Shown here: positions 45,764-56,640 of the stretch, in pieces | Layout of the letters: every line of letters starts with the position of its first letter | Position numbering within the stretch: the first letter of the stretch is position 1 | NCBI RefSeq assembly: GCF_003711515.1 | Contig: NW_021167083.1 | Location: 1,438,481 to 1,502,480, forward strand | From: Sodiomyces alkalinus F11 | Lineage: Eukaryota; Ascomycota; Sordariomycetes; Glomerellales; Plectosphaerellaceae | Direction of reading: 5' to 3' | Length of the DNA stretch: 64,000 nucleotides | Position numbers and translations under genes: made by a program | Notes under the pieces: model-generated | Told to the model about the DNA's origin: nothing | What the model saw: only the letters and a program-made list of their open reading frames with translations | Databases searched by the model: none

Positions 45764-46285
45764 ATGACTTCTCGTCTTGCCTACACCACTCGCTCGGCGC
45801 GCAGCCTCTTCACCACCGCCAGACACGGCATTGTCTACCCTACCCGCTTCTTCCAGACAGCATCGACACAGTACAGATCTGGTCTGAAGGAATCGTCCCA
45901 ACGTATGTTTCCGACTTGCAACCATTTTTATCCTCTTGTTATTATTACTGTTCTCATATTCCGACTCCGACTCTGCTCTATTCGGTCCTTTCTTTGTCCA
46001 ACTTTCCTGACCCTGCATTTCCCACCGCACGGCACAAAGACATTGCGCTAACACGAGAACGGAAAATGAATAGACGACCCCGAATACACCGAGGAGCTCA
46101 AGTCTGATTCCCTCAGGAAACAGAAGGAGGGCAAGGGACAGTGGAACGCCGAGCTCGCGTCCGACAGCGAGGAGGCCGTCCGGGCGGACCGCGACCCGAC
46201 CGACCCCCGCACGATGCAGCAGCGGTCGAAGAAGAAGGCCGAGGATACGGCCAAGGAGGGAACTAATGCGATCCACAAGCCGTAA
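45764..46285 (+). CDS. Small mitochondrial protein of unknown function
   Basis: Two exons, 45764-45902 and 46074-46285 (GTATGT donor, AATAG acceptor); 116 aa. Exon 1 encodes an Arg/Ser/Thr-rich amphipathic leader (MTSRLAYTTRSARSLF) typical of matrix import. The junction gives SSQHDPEYTEELKSDSL. The mature part is short, highly charged (Lys/Glu/Asp) and rich in predicted helix: RKQKEGKGQWNAELASDSEE. Similar small proteins occur across Pezizomycotina; I do not know a function and find no catalytic motif. The ATG has a good context (CACCATGAC). Confidence 0.8.
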
Positions 46286-46804
46286 AACGGAAGGATTACT
46301 GCATCGGGATTTCATCCGCTTGTCGATGTAAGATCTGCATAGGTCGCCGGAGAGCTGGCTTGGGGTCATGGACTCTTGTGAACAAGGGCTAGGCCATCTT
46401 GTTGAGGGTTTTTTCTTTCTTTTTTTAGTTTCCCCCCACACCCTCCAGGGGCGCGGCTTGTTTTACGGTACGGGTTCGGCGTGAACTGGAAGAATGACAG
46501 GGAATGAAAAACGCATAATGCATTAGTGCTGCAAGGTCCTGATATCTCTTGACTACTGATGGTGCTCTTGTCTCCTGACGGTTTGTGTCGACCTTGGTCA
46601 CTTGTGTCGACCTTGGTCACTTGTGTCGGGGAGAAATATGATAGAGGCCCGGGGCCCGCGCATGTAGTAGTATGGTATGGCTTGCTATATGGATGCGGAG
46701 CCGCGAAGCTCTTGTTGTACAGGCGTTATACAAGGGTATCTAAAGTACTGATGCAGACCGACCGACGAGATGCCTATTTTCGACTTTCTCCAGACAAACG
46801 TAGG
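46286..46804. other. Convergent 3' flanks
   Basis: Contains a 19-bp tandem repeat at 46583-46628. No gene seen. Confidence 0.6.
46583..46628. repeat. Tandem repeat, 19-bp unit
   Basis: About 2.4 perfect copies of TTGTGTCGACCTTGGTCAC. Confidence 0.9.
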
Positions 46805-49480
46805 TCATGCAACCCTTCTCCTCAGCGGAACCCGCCGTCTCCCCACCGGAGCCCGCACCGCCCTCGCCTTCGCCCTCGCCCTCGCCCTCGTCGTCCTGGC
46901 CGCCCTCCTCCCTCGCACTGCTCTCGCTCTCCTCGGCCTCATCGTCGTCTTCCCACGCGGCGACACCCACGACGGCGACGGCGCCAGCGCGGACATGAAC
47001 CCCATCGGCATGGTCTTCTCCAGCATCCTCTGGTCGACCCTCTTATACCGCACCTCCCACTCCACCCACTCCTCCAGCCCCGGCAGGTGTACGCCCATGG
47101 TGAGCAGCGCCAGCAGCTTGATCCTGCGCTTCTCGCCGCGCCAGATGTCGATGCCCTCCAGCACGGGGGAGGCGTGTTTTTGGGGTCTCTTCTCCCCTTT
47201 GGAAGGTTGTTGCGGACCGTCGTTGTTGTTACTACTGCTACCACCACCACCGCCGCTACTGGTGGTGGAGGTGGTGGAGGAGGTGGTGGAGGAGGGGGTG
47301 GTGTCTTTTCCCTCGCCGTCGCCACTAGAGGCATGCAACCACCCACCAGACGTGGTCCCACCTCCCCCGCCCCTCTGCCTGGGCGTAGAACGAGGAAGAG
47401 GCCCCGGAAGAGGCCCCGGAGAATCGCGCTCCGGCCAGCTCTCGACCGAGTACAGCGCCGGCAGGGTGTATCGGACTTTACCGGGCGCGTACCGCCTCAA
47501 GACGTCGGCGAGGAGGTCGCGGCCCGGGGGGTCGAGGCCGTCGCGGAAGTCCTTGGCGTGGGCCGGGTGGAAGGGGGCGACGCGCAGGAGGCCCTTGTGG
47601 CGGGTGCGGATGCGGACCCAGAAGCGGCCGTCGAAGAGGCGCCACTTGTTCCAGCGGCGCCAGGGCATCTCGGGGCGGGGCTGGGTGGAGGGCGAGGTGA
47701 GGAAGACGAAGCTGCCCGGGAAGTGGTCGTTTTGGATGGAGCTGAGGCTGGGGAGCGGTTTGCTGGAGGGGTAGGGTTGGCGGGTGAGGAACCATTTGGG
47801 GGGTGATGATGTAGTGGAAGGAGAGGAGGACGTGGAAGAAGAAGAAGAAGAAGCGGAAGGCAGAGGGATGAAGAGGACAGAACCCTGGTTGAAAGGCTTG
47901 GGCTCCTTGTCGAGGCGGGCCAGCTCGGCCGGGTCGCCGATGGAAGGGAACAGGCGGGCAATGGGGCTCCTCAGGGAAGCGATCTGCGGGAGGTGGTGAT
48001 CCGGGGTGACGAAGGCCAGAAGCCGTCGAACCAGGAGGGCGGCGATGACGCGGCGGTGCACGAGGCGGAGCTCCCTCCGACGACGACTGTAGCGCCACCT
48101 CCTCGTCCCCGTCCTCCCGTTCCACGGTGGCGACGACGGCAAGGCCAGGTCGGGCAGCCCAACGACCAGGGTGCCGGCGTTGGGGTCAAAGTCGTGGATG
48201 CGCATCTTGCGCAGCCAGCGCTCGGCCTCGGCGTCGTGGGCCCGGGACCTGGCGAGGCAGTTGCGCGACAGGCGCAGGACCGACGGCTTCTGCAGCGCGG
48301 CGGGCAGCTGGTGGTGGGCGCAGGTCCAGCGGACGGCGTTGCGCATGGTCAGGGTCGGGTCCCGGTTCGTGGCGTCCTCGAACCAGGCCACGCCGTTGGC
48401 CTCGCAGGTGGCGACCAGGCGGTCCTTCCCGAAAGGGAGGAGCGGGCGGTACAGCATGACGCCGGCGTCCTCGGTCGGGATGGGCGGCACGGCGGTCCTG
48501 GTCCTGGTCCTGGTCCCGGTCCCGGTCCCCGTGCGGGTTTCGTATTCGTATTCCTCGTCAAAGTAGGCAATGTCTAGGTCTGTCTGCTGGCCGGCGCGGA
48601 GCTCGGCCATGTAGGTGGGGAGGTCGATCTGGGAGCGCATCTCGCGGCGGATGGAGCGGCGATCCCGGCGGCGCGGGGCGAAGCCGAGGGCGGGCCTCTT
48701 CCGCAGCTGGTCGTCGAGGAGGCCGCTCTCGTAGACGCCGTGCATGTCGTGGCACTCGGGGATGTTGGCGGCGGGCAGCATGCCGCGCAGGCCGCGGCTG
48801 CCGTGGCCGTTCAGGAGGCGCATCAGCACCGTCTCGTACTGGTCGTCCTGGTGGTGGGCGGTGAAGAGGCTCATGACGCCGCAGTTCTGGCACTGGGCTC
48901 CGATGCGGCGGTAGCGCAGCCGGCGGGCGATGCTCTCGACGTTGGGCAGCTCGGCCGGGTTCCGGTTCTCCAGGTCGACCGACTGGTCGTGGCGGAGGTC
49001 CTTGGCCCAGTTGATGGCCAGCACTTCGGCCGTGATGTGCTTCATGCGGTTCAGCTGGGTGGCCACGGCGGAGGCCTCGCGCGAGCTTTCGGCACGGAGC
49101 CGATGGTCCACGACGAAGGCTTTGATTTTGTAGTTCAGGTTGCTGTCGGCGATGCGGAAGTTGGGATCCAACTCGCGGAGTCGGTTGAAGAGGAAGGCCA
49201 AGGCCATGGAATCGGCACCTCCACTTATGGCGAGAGCTGACGAGATGAGATGATGGCGTTAGACGGCAAGGTAGAGAGAGAGAGAGAGAGAGAGAGTCGA
49301 GCAGAAGGGTCCGACTAGAAAACGCCCGAGTAGGCAGAAAGGAAACGCACCTATAGGCATGGGACCGCACGAGAATGCCTCTGGGAAACGCGGAGGACAT
49401 GTTGCTTGGACGGCCTCGTAAAACTCGACGAAGGATATCGGTTTGGGGACATGGTGGAAGACTCGCGGTACGACGCTCAT
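46805..49480 (-). CDS. tilS: tRNA(Ile)-lysidine synthase (TilS) family PP-loop ATPase
   Basis: Two exons, 49480-49351 and 49236-46805; 853 aa. The GTGCGT donor and GTCAG acceptor join PMPIG to ALAISGGADSMALAF, creating the PP-loop SGGADS that defines the N-type ATP pyrophosphatase fold. Downstream, KAFVVDHRLR, FTAHHQDDQYETVLMRL and YRPLLPFGKDRL match the TilS core. TilS adds lysine to C34 of AUA-decoding tRNA-Ile; the fungal nuclear copy is thought to act on mitochondrial tRNA. The protein is longer than bacterial TilS and has low-complexity insertions (Ser/Thr, Gly/Asn). The last 50 residues are Arg/Ala-rich in this frame, while the next frame is acidic, so the true C-terminus is uncertain. 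Intron 1 holds a (GA)n repeat. It is divergent from the SAM carrier gene. Confidence 0.85.
49272..49296. repeat. (GA)n microsatellite in the TilS intron
   Basis: About twelve GA units within the single intron, giving a CT tract on the sense strand. Confidence 0.9.
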
Positions 49481-50226
49481 TCAATCAGTGTGGAGATGGA
49501 GTTTTGTTTAAGAGTCTCTTTGGTGTTTGTAAGTGTTTGGTTGTTTGTCTGTTGTGGAGAAGGAGCGAAAGGAAGAGGTCTGCTGGTGGTGGTGATCGAG
49601 GTGGTGGTGGTGTTGGGTTGTTAGTGATGCAGAGTACGTGAGTACGTACCGAGGGCGCGTTTCTTCACGTGTACTTCTTCTTCGCTGACGTCGCTGGAGC
49701 TACGAGATGGTACATGTACAAAATGAACGGTGCGGAACCACCAATTGTCCAATGGATCAACACAAACTAGACCCTCATTCGCTGTCGCGTACCCACATGC
49801 GTAGGTATGTAAGTACTGGTACATTTCAGGGCACGTGTCCATCGAGTGCTCCATTTCCGAGCCGGAGTCGGAGTCGAGGACATTTTTTGTTTTATTTCTT
49901 ATTCTTTCCAAATAAAATCAACCATCGTTTTTCACAACGGACGTCTGCCAAAACCCTCGACCACCCATCTATACCATACCACCGGACATACCACCGGACA
50001 TACCACCATATCCAGAACAGCTAAACGCACGCGAAACCATGCGGTCTTCAATACGATAGCAACCAATCTTCTAAAGCCCCAGGTTACCCTAACCGTTGCA
50101 CCTTGCACCTCTCCTCCGTTTGCGCCCTCCGCTCCTCGGCCCGTCATCCGTCATCGCCTTGTTGCGAATAGGGAAGACACAAAACAGCCCCCAATTGCCC
50201 GACCACATTATATACCCTTCACAACA
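49481..50226. promoter_or_regulatory. Divergent promoter region between TilS and SAM carrier genes
   Basis: 746 bp between divergent ATGs, with a CA-rich leader on the carrier side and a short tandem repeat (ACCACCGGACAT unit, about 49978-50010). No specific factor site identified. Confidence 0.5.
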
Positions 50227-51258
50227 ATGACGTCCCCCCCGTCCCCCTCGTCCTCCTCCCACTCCCCCCCACCACCCCCTTTCACCACCGCCCTCCTCGC
50301 AGGCGGACTAGCCGGCACCACAGTCGACCTCTCCCTCTTCCCCCTCGACACCCTCAAAACCCGCCTCCAGTCGCGCGCAGGCTTCTTCCCCTCCGGCGGC
50401 TTCTCCGGCATCTACCGCGGCGTCGGCTCCGCCATCGTCGGCTCCGCCCCCGGCGCCGCCTTCTTCTTCTGCACCTACGAGGGGACCAAGTCTCTCCTCG
50501 CCCGCAGCACCATCTCCACTTCCTTCCCTCCCACCACTACTTCCACGACAACAACAACAACAACAACAACAAGAACGACAACAAGCAACACAAAAACCGC
50601 CGCCCTCCACCACATGCTCGCCGCCTCCCTCGGCGAAGTGGCCGCCTGCGCCGTCCGCGTCCCCACCGAAGTCGTCAAACAGCGCGCCCAGGCAGGCCAC
50701 CACGCCGGCTCCTCCCTCCAGGCCCTCAAGTCCATCCTCGCCCACCACCCCCGCGCCGGCCTCCTCGGCGTCTGGCGCGAGCTCTACCGCGGCTGGGGCA
50801 TCACCGTCATGCGCGAGGTGCCCTTCACCATCATCCAGTTCCCCCTCTGGGAGAGGCTCAAGGCCTGGGGACGCGAGCGCAGGGCCAGGACGAACAACAA
50901 CACGGGGAGAGCCGCCGCCGCCGCCGCCTCCGACAACGACAACGATACCGCCGACGTCGGCGCCGTCGAGAGCGCCCTGTACGGAAGTGTAGCCGGCGCC
51001 GTCGCCGCCGCCCTGACCACCCCGCTCGACGTCCTCAAGACCAGGGTCATGCTCGCCGAGAAGAAGGTCAAGGTCGCCACCGTGCTGCGCGCCGTCTGGC
51101 GCGAGGAGGGCTACCGCGCCTTCTTCGCCGGCACCGTGCCCCGCGTCACCTGGATCAGCATCGGCGGCGCCATCTTCTTGGGGAGCTACCAGTTTACCGT
51201 GAACACCCTTCAGACCAGGACCTCTCCGACCATCCGGGAACATGTTCCCTCTTTGTAA
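50227..51258 (+). CDS. PET8: Mitochondrial S-adenosylmethionine carrier
   Basis: Single exon, 343 aa, from an ATG in good context (ACAACAATGACG). It is a three-repeat mitochondrial carrier with the signature P-x-[DE]-x-x-[KR] in each repeat: PLDTLKTRL, PTEVVKQRA and PLDVLKTRV. FTTALLAGGLAGTTVDL at the start and REVPFTIIQFPLWE in repeat 2 fit the SAM carrier subfamily (yeast Pet8, human SLC25A26). It imports S-adenosylmethionine into the matrix for tRNA and rRNA methylation and for biotin and lipoate synthesis. Two low-complexity loops are inserted: a threonine run after repeat 1 (about 50520-50600) and an Ala/Asn/Asp stretch between repeats 2 and 3. An open frame continues upstream but the carrier fold starts near this ATG. 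Confidence 0.93.
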   Translation: MTSPPSPSSSSHSPPPPPFTTALLAGGLAGTTVDLSLFPLDTLKTRLQSRAGFFPSGGFSGIYRGVGSAIVGSAPGAAFFFCTYEGTKSLLARSTISTSFPPTTTSTTTTTTTTTRTTTSNTKTAALHHMLAASLGEVAACAVRVPTEVVKQRAQAGHHAGSSLQALKSILAHHPRAGLLGVWRELYRGWGITVMREVPFTIIQFPLWERLKAWGRERRARTNNNTGRAAAAAASDNDNDTADVGAVESALYGSVAGAVAAALTTPLDVLKTRVMLAEKKVKVATVLRAVWREEGYRAFFAGTVPRVTWISIGGAIFLGSYQFTVNTLQTRTSPTIREHVPSL

Positions 51259-51591
51259 CACTTTTAAAAACTCAACACAAACACAGATGAGGGACCATGG
51301 GTGGCTCATTATCATCATGGCTCTTGCCCTTTCTCGCTACTACCTATGTACAATAACGAACCCATATACACGAACTCATCCGGTGGGACAGGATAAGGCT
51401 AGAAAAGAATACCCGCTAGGCATAAACATATATAGAAAGAGAAAAGGGGAGAAAAGTGAAAACGGGAGGGGGGGAGAGAGAGAGAGAGAGAGAGAGAGAG
51501 ACGGCAATTCGAACATGACTTGGTGTGTCGACGTCTCACCCCAATACTTCCTCATCAAGCGAGACCTTTTACACTTGGACCAACGCCGCCT
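51259..51591. other. Convergent 3' flanks with (GA)n repeat
   Basis: 333 bp between the SAM carrier and WDR48-homologue stops. A (GA)n run is at about 51473-51500. No gene seen. Confidence 0.7.
51473..51500. repeat. (GA)n microsatellite
   Basis: About fourteen GA units in intergenic DNA. Confidence 0.9.
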
Positions 51592-54500
51592 TTAAGCTGC
51601 CGTCGTCGACGAGGCCGGTGCCACCGCTGCCCCAATCGCCGAAACAGACTCATCCGCGTCTGATGATGATGTTACCGCTTGACCTGCTTGACCTGCTTGC
51701 CCTGCGTGTCCCGGTTGTCCTGGCGGTCTCTTGTTCGGAATCTCCTTGCGCCCGTTCGCTTTGTAGTACAACATGACATCGTTGCCCCCCTTCCAGATGT
51801 GCGCTCTCAACGTAGCGAGCGTCATCGTGTTCGGCAACAGCTGATGCCATGGTCAGTCGTCGGCCGTCTGAAGAAAACAAGAAGAAGAAGAAAAAAGTTC
51901 GAGGGAGGGAGGAGAAGAAGCCTTACCGTATCGCTGCAATACAGTTCGAGGTACTCTTCCGGTTTGAGCGCACTGGGATCCGGCTCTTCCGGCTGTGGAT
52001 CGATCCTCTCCGCGACATAGGCGAGGATCTTCTTCACGCGCAGCATCCTGTTCGCGTTCAACCGGTTGTTCCCGTCGGCAGCGCCCAGGTCCGGAAGCGA
52101 ACTGTCCCACGGCTGCAGCACGAAGGATATCTTGGCCGGTTCCTTCTGCGGCGTCTGGTTCTGTAGCAGCACTTCGCCCAGCCACATCGGCCCCCGCTGC
52201 TCAATCATGTCCGTGTCGTTACCAACCGTCTCCGCCGTTCCCTGGTAGAGGTTGGCGCTCCCTCCTGACGTCTCCTCCTGGATAATGACTTTCGTGCCGG
52301 GAGGGAGCTTCAGAACAGGGGTATCGTTGGGCAGGCTCGGAGTGATCTTGGTTTCCACAAGCTTGTCGGGGTTCTCGGTCAGCTGTTTGTCATACTCGTT
52401 CCGGATCCGCTGGATGACTCCGAAAAAACTGTCATCGACCTCCTTCTCGTGCGCCGACGATGACGATTCCGACTCTTCGGCCCTCTCATCCACCGCCGCT
52501 TGCTTCTCCGCCGTGGCTGTCGAGGCAGATCGCATCATCTTCTTAGCCATGCCCATGCCCATGCCCATGCGGAACTTTTTCCCGAACGGCGTGCTGGGCG
52601 ATTTCCCGTTGCCGCCATCCTTGTCCTTCTCGCTGCCACCTGGCGACTTGGCCTCGGCCGCTGCTTGTTCTGCCGGCGTGCCCAGGACGCCACCGGTCTG
52701 CTTCGTCCCCTCGGGAGAACCAACAGGGCCCGAGAAATAGTCTTCCTTGCTGCTAATGTCTGCCGATGGTCGGCCGAATAGAGATATCTTCCTCTCTACA
52801 GGGCTCGTGGGTGTCACAGCACTCTCGGGGACATCTTGGAGTCGGGGTAGTGCAGGACTTGCCATGCCAATTGCCAGCCCCGGTGTCAGCGGGGGGGGTT
52901 GGCCGCCGTGCACACGTGGCGTGCTCAGGGGATCTGCGCCCTCAAAAGCGGCCGCGGCCGAAGGGAGCTCAATAGACGTTGGCGCGTTTGCCCGCTTTGC
53001 CGCCACTCTCCTCCTCTCTACTCCGTCGTTGAGAAGCCGTCGGTGGGCTTCATCACGCTTGATCTCCTCGTCGATGACCTTGGCGAAGAGGTAGCGAAGA
53101 ACCCACTTCCCCAGATTGACTGTGCGCGATGAGGAGAAAGGAGATGGACGTCAGACAAAGGCAATGGATCGATAGTTGGGGGCGGGGCCAGGTGCCGAAA
53201 GCATTCTCTTCATCCGACTTACTTCGTTGGTCTTCCCGGAACTCCACAAGTTCCTCCGTCGTCAGCTCATCGGCGTACATTTCCGCGTCGAAGCAGTTGA
53301 CCGGCTCGAGTACCACAGTAAGGCTTCCCGAACTGGTATCGATGGAGCACCACGGCGCAACAGCTTCTAGGGTATTGACTTCCGGTTCCACGTCTTCTAG
53401 ATGCCGCTTACCGTAGCTTTGGGTGACCTCGCACTACACATGTCGAGTCAACGGGTGGACGGTTCACAAAAAAGAACAAAGGAAAAACGAAAAACGAAAA
53501 TGGAGGGGCCAACCTTGATCAGATCCCAAAGCAAAACATCACCAGCCGTGTCCAGCGTCAAGACTCTCCTCCTATCATTCAAGAGCTTGTGCTTCACCAG
53601 ACCGAATTGGCCTTCGATGGTTTCTTCCGGGAGGTGATAAATGGGCTCGGGGGCAGAGGAATCCGACTCGATGGGGATTTCCGAGCCAGGATCCCCGGGC
53701 TCCGGGAAAGATGCCGTGTTCGAAATCCTGAGGATGGACTTCGCCGGTATGACCGGGACCTCCCTCCTATCGGCGGCCGCCGAGTCACTAGAGAGAGGAG
53801 GGGATGAAGAAGAAGAAGCTGCCTGTGGATGCCTGGATCGGGTCGTCCCGGCGGAGGCGGCGCGGCGATGGCGAAGAGTAGGAGGCAGCTGGATGTTGGC
53901 GTCCGTGCTCACGTCGGGCCAGCGGTTGATGGAGGATGTCGAGGTGGCGGTCCAAATGTGGTTGCGGGCGGCCAAGACCTTCATGACGCCCTCCTGCTCC
54001 TGGGCCACGGCCAAAGATAGGCCGTGGTCCAAGTCGTCGAGGGAGCCGCGCACATCCGTCTTGACGACGAGGCCGCCGCGGTCGCTGCTGTAGAAGATGC
54101 CCAGGTCGGGGTGCTCCGAGTAGAGGGACCAGACCGAGTGGTTATGCATGGTGAAGGTGTACATGCAACGTCCAGCGGTGACGCTCCAAAGCTTGATGGT
54201 CTGGTCGGAGCAGGCCGTGAGGACGGTGTCTCCGGCCTCGCTAATGAGGATTGAGCGTATGACGTCGGTGTGGCCAACGAACTTGGTGATGCTGTTGCCG
54301 GTGCGGGGATCCCAGAGGCGCACGATCGACTCGGGGCCGCCATTGGCTATCATGCGGTGATGGGCGCTGAGGGCGTAGACGGATCCCTTCGCGGCGACCT
54401 CCTCCCCCCTGGTGTCGATCTCGAGTATCTTCCCGGCGCCGTTGAGGTCCCATAGGTATATCTTGCGGTCGAGGCCGCCCGAGGCCACCCAGCTGGCGCC

Positions 54501-54898
54501 ACGAGGCGATGCGACGCGCTTGACATAGTCGGCATGCTGGCCAATTTTGAAACTGTCTTGTGGCTGGGACTCGGAAAGAGGGCGCCAGACTTTGACGGTC
54601 AGGTCGGACGAGGCGGAAACGAGGGCCGAATTATTCTGGGCAAGGACGATGTCGTTTACCCAGTGCGTGTGGGCTTGGGTCTGAGCACGGAACTTGGAGC
54701 GGGGCTTCGGTTTCGCATCTGGGTCAGTGTCGGCATGGGTCGAGGCGTCTTTTTTCATGTCGAGGACGTCCCACGCGCAAACGACGCCATCACGGCCGCC
54801 GGAATAGCTGGAGAATTGCAGGAGTCAGCCCAGGAAGCTCGGTGGGGGGGAGGAAAAGGGAAGCTAGCCCTGGAAAGGAGAGAGTAGGGGACGGCGAA

Positions 54899-54932
<34 letters not shown>

Positions 54933-55262
54933 GTACAGAATGGCATTGTCCTTGTCAATGTCCAGACCATTCACGCCGAGTCGGTGACCGCCAGGTTGGG
55001 AATTGGGGACGTCGAGGACTACGCGTTGCGGACCGGGAGGTCAGCATTCGAGGTTCGACATTGCGCGCGGTTCTAGCCGTCGATGACCTGTCGCAAGCTG
55101 TGATACACGGGAAGGGAAGCCATGCTGTGCCGTCAAGCGAGGGGGGCGCACAAGTCGGCATGTAATCAAGACAGGACAGCGTATTTGATTGGAGGGACCA
55201 TTTCCGGGTTCTAGGAAGTGCGACATACCATAGCTAATTCTCTGGCGAGCCTTCTTCGCCAT
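51592..55262 (-). CDS. WDR48: WDR48/UAF1 homologue, deubiquitinase-activating WD40 protein
   Basis: Six exons: 55262-55229, 55018-54937, 54807-53514, 53433-53223, 53119-51927, 51840-51592; 1020 aa. Start [12 protein letters not shown], then the propeller: [17 protein letters not shown] joined to [71 protein letters not shown]. Behind it come [34 protein letters not shown] and [22 protein letters not shown], then the C-terminal DUF3337-type part with [16 protein letters not shown] and [21 protein letters not shown]48 proteins bind and activate USP1/12/46-type ubiquitin proteases (Bun107-Ubp9 in fission yeast). A Ser/Gly/Lys-rich linker (52450-52750) contains Met-Gly repeats. Intron 2 contains a 32-nt cytosine run on the sense strand. 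Confidence 0.93.
54899..54930. repeat. G32 homopolymer in intron 2 of the WDR48 homologue
   Basis: Thirty-two consecutive G on the plus strand; on the sense strand it is a C run beginning six bases after the exon end (donor GTACGG). The true length may be affected by sequencing or assembly error. Confidence 0.9.
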
Positions 55263-55485
55263 GGTGTAGAGAGAAGACAGGGCGATCGCCCTGTCGAGCT
55301 GGTATGCGCGGTGGGGCAATGCAATGCACTTCTGGAGAGAAGAAAAGGCAAGTTGGTAAGGGTAAGGGATTCTCAACAGCAACACTTCAACGGCTGGGTT
55401 GAGGGAGAGAATAGTATAGAAAGAAGTAAGCGTTATGAAAAGTGGGAGTGGGAGAGTAGAAGTAGGCGAGATACTGAACTATAAT
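55263..55485 (-). promoter_or_regulatory. Residual promoter of the WDR48 homologue
   Basis: Only about 220 bp of normal-composition DNA separates the start codon from RIP-mutated transposon sequence, so the promoter and 5' UTR are either very short or run into the relic. Confidence 0.45.
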
Positions 55486-56640
55486 CCATAGGCTCCGTAC
55501 TCTTTATATTCGTTATAGTAGTGGTGTTCTTCCCCGTGGCCTTTAATAGCGCAGATAGGGCAGGTAACTAGGCTCTTATAGGTCCCCCGGGTATACCCGA
55601 ATTTCCAGCAGTTAGAGCACTGGGTTCTAGGGGTTACAGGTCTAGATTTATAGATTTATAGCCGCTGGCCGGCTATATAAAGCCACTGTTTTAGATAGTA
55701 CTTCTGCTTTTTAGTAGGCGATATAGATATAATAATAGTGCCGTAAAACGCGTTCGGAGCCCTTAGCCACCGAAGCTTCCCTACTACCCTAACAGGGTTA
55801 AAGGTGCCGATTTTAGTGACTAGGTCCTTTAAACCTAGGCCCTGTTATAGGCTTCGGTTTAGGGCCTTTTACGGTGGCTCGGAAGGGTCGGGTATCGGGG
55901 TATCACCACCCCTAAAGGCTCTAGTAGGTATTTATCTAATAATAAGCTTAAACTAGTCGCCTATAGGCTAGGGGGACTAAAGGGGGTTTTAAGGCCTTAT
56001 TAAGTCTATTTCGGAGCTTAAGAGGATCAAAGTCTTCCCGGGGAATCACGGGCCCTGCTATAGGTTATAGAATAACCTTAGGGTCCTTTTTAGAGTCTAT
56101 TAGAAGGGGTGCCGGGGGGGTAGAGGCTAAAGGTGCTAAAGCCCCTAAAACAGGGGCCTAGGGCACTATAAAGCCTTTTTTCTCCTTTAAAGCCTTACTA
56201 TAAAGGGGTTTAGACTATTCTATAAGCCTATAAACTGCCTAAGCTAGTTCGTCGACCTTCTATTTAAGCGTAGGTGGCTAAGAGCTTAGGGTTCTATTAA
56301 TAGTAGATTTAAGCCCTATAGTTAGGGCCTTAATCTAGGGGGCAGGGTCGAGGTCGTAGGCTATAAACGACTGGTTATAGGTCGTGGCACTAAGTAAGGT
56401 CGTAATAATAGATTATCTAGAACTAAGGAAGGAGAAAGGAAAAGGAGAAAAGTCTATAGCGCTGGGCTAGCTATAAGGTGGCGATAACTAGGCGATATAG
56501 GTCCGTTAACTAAGCGCGTAGTTAGGAAGATCCGGAGTATAGCCGGATCCTTATTATAGCTCGGCTCCCCCTTACGTCGCGGTAATAAAGGAATAATCGT
56601 GTCCTTTTATCTTACTTTACCCTTACTTTAATATTGAAGA
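55486..56640 (-). mobile_element. RIP-mutated LINE ORF1 fragment
   Basis: Directly upstream of the WDR48 homologue the sequence changes abruptly to TA-rich DNA. Minus-strand reading gives one broken frame from about 56420 down to 55486: a Pro/Leu-rich region, then an RRM-like segment ending near TQCSNCWKFG, and two zinc knuckles with the pattern CxxC...CPICAIKGHGEEHH, where the missing Cys and His positions read Tyr, as C-to-T/G-to-A damage would make. This is the gag-like ORF1 of a Tad-type LINE. The 3' part, including ORF2, is missing at 55486, so the copy is truncated at the end that LINEs normally keep, which implies rearrangement or later deletion. Confidence 0.7.

Noticed and set aside
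46559..47806. 415-codon plus-strand frame over the TilS gene
   Set aside because: Arg/Pro/Gly repeats from reverse reading of low-complexity coding DNA.
50308..51318. 336-codon antisense frame over the SAM carrier
   Set aside because: Gly/Glu/Ala-rich shadow of an unambiguous carrier protein.
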